Source: Candidatus Saccharibacteria bacterium oral taxon 488 (GTDB taxonomy: Bacteria > Patescibacteriota > Saccharimonadia > Saccharimonadales > Saccharimonadaceae). From it: 64,000 nucleotides of DNA. Location of the stretch: positions 1-64,000 of the forward strand of contig CP039998.1 of the NCBI GenBank assembly GCA_013099015.1, given 5' to 3'. Each line of letters opens with the position of its first letter. Within the stretch, counting starts at the first letter, position 1. Made by a program: the position numbers and the translations under genes. Shown here in pieces: positions 58,759 to 64,000 of the stretch. The notes under the pieces were generated by a model that was given only the letters and a program-made list of their open reading frames with translations, was not told the DNA's origin and made no database searches.

Positions 58759-60390
58759 ATGGAACAGATTATTTCTCAGGCGGTGAAGCAACTTTTTGAT
58801 CAAGATGTATCGGTGCAGTTGACGCGTCCCGATCCAAAGTTTGGTGACTTTGCGACGAACGTGGCGCTGCAGTTGGCGAAACCACTGGGCAAAAATCCGC
58901 GTGAGATTGCCGAGGCGATTGCTGAAGAGCTGCGCGGCCACCAGGAGTTGAGTGAGGTTAGCGTGGCTGGGCCGGGCTTTATCAACGTGACGTTAAGTGA
59001 CCAAGTGGTGCTTGAGTCATTGAAAGTGCGACCGGCGACTAATCGTGCAGGAAAAACAGTGGTCATTGAAACCAATTGCCCAAATCCGTTTAAGGCCATG
59101 CACATTGGCCATGCGCTGAATGCGATTTTGGCGGACACCATGGCGAATTTGCTGGCGGTGGATGGTGCGTCGGTACACCGAGTGAGTTACCATGGCGACG
59201 TCGGCACGCATGTCGGCAAGAGTATGTGGGCAATTCTTCGCGAAATTGACGGCGATGTCAGTAAGCTAGACGCTATTCCGGCTGACAAGCGCAATGAATT
59301 TATGAGCCGTATGTACGTCGAAGGCGCACGAGCAGCTAAGGAATCGCCGGAGGCGCGAGCAGAAATTGATGAACTAGCCAAGCAATCGTTTGTGCTGGAT
59401 GATCCGCTGTACAAGCAGGTGTATGAGATTTGTAAGGCTTGGAGTTTTGATGAAATTGATGCCAATGTGGCGCGGCTGGGTAATGTGCCAATTGAGCGGC
59501 GTTATGTCGAGAGCGAGACTGAAGTGCCAGGCAAAGCCTTGATCAAAGCAAAAACCCCAGAGGTCTTTACGAAGTCTGATGGTGCATATATTTTCAAGGG
59601 CAGTCAATATGGTGCGTTTGATAACGTATTCATCGGTTCGCACGGTAACGGTTTGTACGGCGCGCACGACATGGGGTTAATTCAGCTAAAGCACCAAGAT
59701 TATCCAAACTTGGACTTATCGATTACTGTCAACGGCGAAGAGCAGGCGGCGTATTTCCGTGGGGTGATCGCGGCTAGTGAACTGGCAATTCCAGAATTGA
59801 AAGGTAAATTGTTTAATTATGCGACTGGCCTGGTCAAATTAACAACCGGCAAGATGAGTTCGCGTACCGGCGAGGTGATTACCATTGACTGGCTGTTTAA
59901 CGAGTTCAAGAAAGCCATCACCCAAGCTGGCGGTGAGCCGACTGACGAGGTGGTGGCGGGTGCGCTGCGTTATCAATTTTTGAAGGTGAAAATTGGTAGC
60001 GACGTGGTATTTGATATCAATGACGCGGTCAGTCTGACAGGTAACACCGGTAGCTATCTGCAATATGCACACGCTCGGGCGCGAGGAATTTTGGCGAAAT
60101 CTGAGCAAGCAGTTGCATTTCCGAAGGAATTATTCGACGAAGATCGGCTATTGGTCAGGAAATTGAGTGAATATACGGGGGCGGTTAACCGCGCTACTGA
60201 GAGTTTGGAGCCGCATCATATTTGCACCTACCTGTTTGAACTGGCGCAGGAGTTCAACCGCTATTACGAGAAAAATCAAGTTGTCGGCAGCGATAAAGAA
60301 GCGCACCGCGTCGGTCTGGTGGCGGTGTATGCTGATATCTTGAAGGCGGGACTCACCATTCTTGGTATCGTCGCCCCTGATAAATTGTAA
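58759..60390 (+). CDS. argS: Arginine--tRNA ligase
   Basis: Class I synthetase that charges tRNA-Arg. From the ATG at 58759 the product has 543 residues, with the N-terminal Add1 domain, HIGH at 115-118 (KAMHIGHAL), KMSS at 365-368 and a C-terminal anticodon-binding domain (LFELAQEFNRYYEK). I chose 58759 because TGC TATACT (58746-58751) ends only 7 bases before it; upstream starts would lie over the promoter. Confidence 0.96.
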   Translation: MEQIISQAVKQLFDQDVSVQLTRPDPKFGDFATNVALQLAKPLGKNPREIAEAIAEELRGHQELSEVSVAGPGFINVTLSDQVVLESLKVRPATNRAGKTVVIETNCPNPFKAMHIGHALNAILADTMANLLAVDGASVHRVSYHGDVGTHVGKSMWAILREIDGDVSKLDAIPADKRNEFMSRMYVEGARAAKESPEARAEIDELAKQSFVLDDPLYKQVYEICKAWSFDEIDANVARLGNVPIERRYVESETEVPGKALIKAKTPEVFTKSDGAYIFKGSQYGAFDNVFIGSHGNGLYGAHDMGLIQLKHQDYPNLDLSITVNGEEQAAYFRGVIAASELAIPELKGKLFNYATGLVKLTTGKMSSRTGEVITIDWLFNEFKKAITQAGGEPTDEVVAGALRYQFLKVKIGSDVVFDINDAVSLTGNTGSYLQYAHARARGILAKSEQAVAFPKELFDEDRLLVRKLSEYTGAVNRATESLEPHHICTYLFELAQEFNRYYEKNQVVGSDKEAHRVGLVAVYADILKAGLTILGIVAPDKL

Positions 60391-60422
60391 AATATTAGTA
60401 AATATTGTATGATACATCAGAG

Positions 60423-60527
60423 ATGGAAGAGTATCTTTCTGCTAATTTGATGACGCCTAAACGGCAATTAGTTAAGGCTGAGCCAGGACTACGACGTGAA
60501 CTTTTATTAGACTCGCAGCGCAGCTGA
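60423..60527 (+). pseudogene. 5' fragment of the next gene, in another frame
   Basis: A 34-codon frame starting MEEYLSANLMTPKRQLVKAE. A TATGAT -10 box lies just upstream, so transcription of the gene seems to begin here. The frame closes at TGA 60525-60527, while the natural continuation (RLAAQLKLIRAVYEQ) is in the -1 frame from about 60509. A one-base loss in the T-rich run near 60501-60509 would explain it. Confidence 0.55.
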
Positions 60528-60529
60528 AG

Positions 60530-61495
60530 TTGATTCGTGCGGTGTATGAACAGTCTCCGCAGACGTATGATGCTGCAACGAAGGCGGCAGTGGACATAGC
60601 ACGGGTGGTACGACAAACGGTGGATTTTGCTCCGACTTTGGCTGACTCACCACCACTCGATGCAGCTAAAGTTGCCAATCGTGAGGCTACAAATTGTTTT
60701 GGCCATGTCATTATTGCGTCAGAGTGTCTGGAGCAGCTCGGCATTGAGCATTTTGTCAGTTATGCGAATCAGCATGCCATGGTGACACTATTTGATTGGA
60801 GTAGTAGGCGAGCTTTTTTGCTCGATGTGGCGACGGAGGAGCTATGTTGTGATATGACCGGCGTAATTGGCAGCGGTGCGCCCAACCCGCTTGACCAGCT
60901 AGCAATGGGTGAGTTGCGGGCAGTGAATACATTTTTTTCAGGGGAACTCTTGAAACGACTACCACCGTCGATCGATAGGCAAAAGTTTATGAGCTCAAGG
61001 CCATGGCTATCATTTGATGCTATTGACGTAGCACAATCTCATGAACATAAGCCTCGAAATCGGATATTACAATTCTTAACATTACCCTCAGTACCGGGGC
61101 GTATGTTGTTGATTCAGCAGTACAATGCTGCCCGACAAGTGGGGTCGGGTGATATCGAAACAGCGAGTAAAGAGCTGTCGGAATTATCAGGGTTATATCT
61201 TGATGTTGACTCGCGAAATGGCCTGAAGGAAGTCGATGAGTTGTGCCGTCGGCTAATATTGGCAGGAAAATATGACGAAGTAATCGATTTGGCGGCTATG
61301 GTGGACGAGAGCCTGGTCCCAGACGACAAATCGAAAAATAAGTTATTTTTGCCAGATATCATGCGAAAAATTGCTAGACAGACAGAAAACAAGGAACTTG
61401 CCTGGCGGGCTATTAAACTATACGAGGAAAATCCACCAAATAGCCTGCGCAACGGTAAACTCGCTGCAGCCAGAAAACTTTTAGATAATTTGTAA
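60530..61495 (+). CDS. Possible transglutaminase-like/TPR-type protein (start disrupted)
   Basis: A 321-residue frame opening with TTG at 60530 without a ribosome site. The N-terminal half has Cys in EATNCFGHVI, His in NQHAMVTLF and Asp in FLLDVAT, a spacing compatible with a Cys-His-Asp catalytic triad of the transglutaminase-like fold. The C-terminal 150 residues are helical and TPR-like. The true start is probably 60423, with a frameshift between. Assignment uncertain. Confidence 0.6.
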   Translation: MIRAVYEQSPQTYDAATKAAVDIARVVRQTVDFAPTLADSPPLDAAKVANREATNCFGHVIIASECLEQLGIEHFVSYANQHAMVTLFDWSSRRAFLLDVATEELCCDMTGVIGSGAPNPLDQLAMGELRAVNTFFSGELLKRLPPSIDRQKFMSSRPWLSFDAIDVAQSHEHKPRNRILQFLTLPSVPGRMLLIQQYNAARQVGSGDIETASKELSELSGLYLDVDSRNGLKEVDELCRRLILAGKYDEVIDLAAMVDESLVPDDKSKNKLFLPDIMRKIARQTENKELAWRAIKLYEENPPNSLRNGKLAAARKLLDNL

Positions 61496-61541
61496 AGTTT
61501 TATGCTACAATCAAGATATTACTTAACGCAAAGGAGTTTTT

Positions 61542-61976
61542 ATGGCAGAGAAAAAAGTAGCCAAAAAGGCGACTACTAAACAGACGACCGCTAAGAAATC
61601 AATTGTGAAAAAACCAAGCGTGGCAGCACTGAAAGAAAAGGCAGCAGCAGTCAAAGGTCATGGCGGCGGTTTTATGACATTTATTCGCGAGCAGGGCGTG
61701 GTTGGCTTGGCTGTCGGTCTGGCGATCGGTACAGCGGCTGGCGATACCGTGAAAAAGTTGGTGACGGCGTTCATCGACCCGCTGGTGCAGCTGATTGTCG
61801 GCTCGCAGGAAGGCCTGCAGGCAGCATCATTCTCTGTTGAGATTGCTGGTCGCAAGGGTGAATTCCTGTACGGTGCGTTTGTTAGCTCGCTGATCACTTT
61901 GTTAGCGGTGGCGTTTGTGGTGTATGCGATTATTCACTTTTTGAAGCTGGATAAATTAGACAAGAAAAAAGACTAA
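61542..61976 (+). CDS. mscL: Large-conductance mechanosensitive channel MscL, Lys-rich N-terminus
   Basis: Osmotic safety valve in the membrane. The 144-residue protein has the MscL pattern FIREQGVVGLAVGLAIG (first helix), IDPLVQLIVG and a second helix FVSSLITLLAVAFVVYAIIHFL, ending with a basic DKLDKKKD. Before the channel core is an extra Lys/Thr/Ala-rich stretch of about 40 residues, not found in standard MscL. A TGC TACAAT -10 (61506-61511) and AAGGAG ribosome site precede it. Confidence 0.88.
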   Translation: MAEKKVAKKATTKQTTAKKSIVKKPSVAALKEKAAAVKGHGGGFMTFIREQGVVGLAVGLAIGTAAGDTVKKLVTAFIDPLVQLIVGSQEGLQAASFSVEIAGRKGEFLYGAFVSSLITLLAVAFVVYAIIHFLKLDKLDKKKD

Positions 61977-61993
61977 TTGGGCCTTAAAAACAG

Positions 61994-62023
61994 ATCCGCC
62001 GGATAAATACGGCGGATTTTTTT
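61994..62023 (+). terminator. Terminator after mscL
   Basis: 8-bp perfect stem ATCCGCCG/CGGCGGAT followed by a run of seven T. Confidence 0.9.
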
Positions 62024-62069
62024 GTAAAACGATTCATGCTGGAACAAGATGCGTACCGTACTCAGCAGG

Positions 62070-62774
62070 CTAGGAAATCAGTGTACCGACTGTCTCGCCG
62101 CGAGCGGCCCGGGCGATGTTGCCGTCGGTGAGCAGGTCGCAGATGACAACTGGGATGTGCTCGTCCATAGCCAGGCCGATAGCGGCCTTGTCCATGACGG
62201 CGATATCGGGGTTAGTGAGGACGTCCTGGTATGATAGCTGATCAAGCTTAACAGCGTCTGGAAATCTCACCGGATCCTTATCATATACGCCGTCGACTTT
62301 CGTTGTTTTGATCACAATGTCGCACTGCATCTCTAGGGCGAGGTTGAGAGCGGCGGTATCGGTAGTCAGGAAGGGCCGGCCAGTGCCGCAGGCAACGATG
62401 ACGATACGGCCCTTTTTGATATGACTAAGAGCACGGCGGAAGGTGTATTGGTCGATGAATTGATTGACCTCAACAGTAGAGAGCGCGCGGGTCGGTAGGT
62501 CGGCGTCATTAAAAACGTCGGCTAGAGCGATGGCGTTCATTAGAGTAGAGAGCATGCCGATATTGTGGGCTGAGACGGGCTGGATACCGTGGCCGATGAT
62601 TTGGTTGCCGCGGACGTAATTACCGCCGCCAACCATGATGACGATTTCAGCGCCAGTTTTTAGTGCTGGTTTGATTTGTTCGGCGATCCAACGAGCCCGC
62701 TTGGGATCAAAGCCGCTGGCGAACTCGCCCTGGAGCTGCTCGCCGGATAATTTGAGAAGGATACGTTTGGTCAT
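62070..62774 (-). CDS. pyrH: UMP kinase
   Basis: Phosphorylates UMP to UDP, the step before CTP synthesis. The 234-residue protein has the amino-acid-kinase start RILLKLSGEQLQG, the loop VGGGNYVRG, ACGTGRPFLTTDTAA and KTTKVDGVYDKDP. The start is set at 62774; a longer open frame continues upstream only because of the opposite-strand orn gene. TGC TACACT (62781-62786) is 6 bases before ATG, so no ribosome site exists. Confidence 0.96.
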   Translation of the reverse strand: MTKRILLKLSGEQLQGEFASGFDPKRARWIAEQIKPALKTGAEIVIMVGGGNYVRGNQIIGHGIQPVSAHNIGMLSTLMNAIALADVFNDADLPTRALSTVEVNQFIDQYTFRRALSHIKKGRIVIVACGTGRPFLTTDTAALNLALEMQCDIVIKTTKVDGVYDKDPVRFPDAVKLDQLSYQDVLTNPDIAVMDKAAIGLAMDEHIPVVICDLLTDGNIARAARGETVGTLIS

Positions 62775-62817
62775 GACTTTAGTGTAGCACGCTGCCAAAA
62801 AGTGGTAAAATAGAAAC
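62775..62817. promoter_or_regulatory. Divergent leaderless promoters of pyrH and orn
   Basis: Within 43 bases: TGC TACACT on the minus strand (62781-62786), 6 bases before the pyrH ATG; TGG TAAAAT on the plus strand (62806-62811), 6 bases before the orn ATG. Confidence 0.65.
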
Positions 62818-63372
62818 ATGAAAGCGAAATTCAAGCCACAACTAATTTTATGGCTGGATATGGAGATGACGGGGCTAGATCCGGTGGACGATTTTCCGAT
62901 TGAGGTGGCGATGATTGTGACCGACTGGGAATTCACCGAGATTGCTCGTTTTGAGGGTGCGGCGCATTGGTGCAGCAAGAAAATGCAAGCACGATTTGAT
63001 AAGAATAAGTCGTTTTGGTACGGTGACGGTGCGGCTGCGCGTGAGCAGTTGATGGCGCAAAACAAGACTACCAAGACAGCCAAGGCGCAGCTCGAGCGCG
63101 ATATCCTAGCATTTTTGGATGAGCATTTCGATGACACACCAATTTTATTGGCGGGCAATTCGATCCATCAAGACCGGCGCTTTATTGACCATTGGTTCAA
63201 GAAATTTTCGAAACGCCTCCACTACCGGATGCTGGATGTCAGTGCTTGGAAAGTGGTGTTTGAGGGCAAGTACGGCAAAAAGTTTGCTAAACCAGAGGAT
63301 CATCGGGCGCTGGAGGATATTCGCGGTAGTATTCAAGAATTACAATATTATTTGAAGAAAGTGAAGAACTAG
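62818..63372 (+). CDS. orn: Oligoribonuclease
   Basis: 3'-5' exoribonuclease that degrades RNA dinucleotides left by other RNases. The 184-residue DEDDh enzyme shows WLDMEMTGLD (first Asp/Glu pair), NSIHQDRRF (Asp) and DHRALEDIRGS (His and Asp). Its length is normal. It is read from a leaderless promoter shared back to back with pyrH. Confidence 0.96.
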   Translation: MKAKFKPQLILWLDMEMTGLDPVDDFPIEVAMIVTDWEFTEIARFEGAAHWCSKKMQARFDKNKSFWYGDGAAAREQLMAQNKTTKTAKAQLERDILAFLDEHFDDTPILLAGNSIHQDRRFIDHWFKKFSKRLHYRMLDVSAWKVVFEGKYGKKFAKPEDHRALEDIRGSIQELQYYLKKVKN

Positions 63373-63408
63373 GTCTACCAGCTGGCATATTCATGGTCGC
63401 TGAGTTAT

Positions 63409-63437
63409 TTGACAAGAGTGTACTTATCTGATAATCT
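63409..63437 (+). promoter_or_regulatory. Promoter of the last gene
   Basis: -35 TTGACA (63409-63414), 17-base spacer ending TGA, -10 TAATCT (63432-63437). This one leaves a leader with an AAAAGGAG ribosome site. Confidence 0.7.
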
Positions 63438-63460
63438 CCTGATAAAAGGAGTTGACGAAA

Positions 63461-64000
63461 ATGTGTGCAATGAGTTCTGAGCTACAGCAATATATGACCG
63501 GGCTAACGAATGAGATTTCGCGCGGTCATTTTGATGAGGCTGTGCGGCTTGGCGAGAATGCGCTGGCAACGGAGGAGTTGCATGGCGGGGGTAACGAGCC
63601 GCTGCTAGGGGAGGTATATCGCAATATGGCCGCCGCGAGCGATCGCTTGGGTCAAACTGACGCGGCGCTCAACTATATTGATCAGGCATATGATATTCAC
63701 GATACAGCGGTCAATGAGAATTCTGGAGTTGAGACGCTACGCGAGCGGTCGGCCACGGCATCGTATGTTGGTGTGTTTGCTTTAAGGGCGTATCTGTTAG
63801 CGGAGGGTCGGGATGAAGCGTTGGCAGATAAGGCGCGGCTCATGACGCGGCAGGCCGAGCAGGACATGGCACAAGTAAATCAGCTTTCTAAAGAAGAGGA
63901 CGCTGACCAGTATGAAATAAATATGGTATCTCGCTGGAGTATGATTGAAAGTCTAGTGGGTGACAAGCAGCGAGGCTTGGCGCTGGCGGGCCGGGCAATC
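63461..64000 (+). CDS. TPR-like helical protein, cut by the window edge
   Basis: The first 180 codons of a frame that runs past the window. Helix pairs such as EISRGHFDEAVRLGENAL, EVYRNMAAASDRLGQTDAAL and RGLALAGRAI match tetratricopeptide repeats, which bind protein partners. No signal peptide. AAAAGGAG stands about 10 bases before ATG. The C-terminal part and the partner domain are not visible. Confidence 0.7.
   Translation, partial: MCAMSSELQQYMTGLTNEISRGHFDEAVRLGENALATEELHGGGNEPLLGEVYRNMAAASDRLGQTDAALNYIDQAYDIHDTAVNENSGVETLRERSATASYVGVFALRAYLLAEGRDEALADKARLMTRQAEQDMAQVNQLSKEEDADQYEINMVSRWSMIESLVGDKQRGLALAGRAI

Noticed and set aside
62775..63158. N-terminal extension of pyrH
   Set aside because: It runs antisense through orn. 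UMP kinases begin at the segment RILLKLSGE, and a promoter lies directly before the ATG at 62774.

Overview
The window looks like the origin-proximal part of a Candidatus Saccharibacteria (TM7, Patescibacteria/CPR) chromosome, probably an oral-type lineage. It opens exactly at dnaA, followed by a candidate oriC and dnaN. Lineage evidence: very tight gene packing, T4SS-type pilins in tandem, a VirB4/VirB6/PrgI secretion locus with cell-wall hydrolases, shortened Mur ligases, and many promoters whose extended -10 box lies only 6-8 nt before the start codon (probably leaderless mRNAs). Standard stops (TAA, TAG, TGA) all end well-supported genes, so no stop-codon reassignment is needed. The assignment is from recognition of gene content, not from a database search.

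Layout. 1-2.7 kb: dnaA, oriC, dnaN. 2.7-18.9 kb (minus strand): one long secretion-type operon read from two VirB6-like membrane proteins through PrgI, a TraC-like protein and VirB4 to two M23 peptidases and two small membrane-anchored proteins. 19-20.3 kb: a lipoprotein and tRNA-Asp. 20.4-22.7 kb (plus): six tandem T4SS pilin genes. 22.8-27 kb: hsp20, comF, rlmH, an SGNH hydrolase, three tRNAs, a PH-like membrane protein, a seventh pilin and tRNA-Ser. 27-36 kb: His-rich exported protein, valS, femAB, tsaD (with a large in-frame insertion), a MurE-like ligase and a kinase-phosphatase-RNA ligase repair enzyme.

36-42.8 kb is the accessory region. A secreted duplicated-domain protein is joined in frame, across one TAG, to an SGNH hydrolase with an acidic C-terminal domain. 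Downstream lie a detached second copy of that C-terminal domain and a row of small membrane-protein genes. Most of these start at the same short repeated module. It resembles an effector with orphan cassettes and immunity-like membrane proteins, but that reading is inference.

42.8-50.4 kb: MurF-like ligase, CIRCE-controlled groES-groEL, a sugar-phosphate isomerase, an ABC exporter pair and tRNA-Ser(GGA). 50.4-52.4 kb: GNAT, deaminase, a 37-codon ORF and an anchored protein. 52.4-64 kb: ribonucleotide reductase genes (NrdB lacks the radical tyrosine and NrdA lacks C-terminal cysteines), several microproteins, pyrG, argS, a frameshifted gene, mscL, pyrH, orn and a TPR-like gene cut by the window edge.

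How the parts fit: the secretion operon, the pilins and the FemAB/Mur enzymes together describe an envelope suited to host contact. The housekeeping genes (DNA replication, dNTP and CTP/UMP supply, four aminoacylation or tRNA-modification functions) are those kept in reduced genomes.
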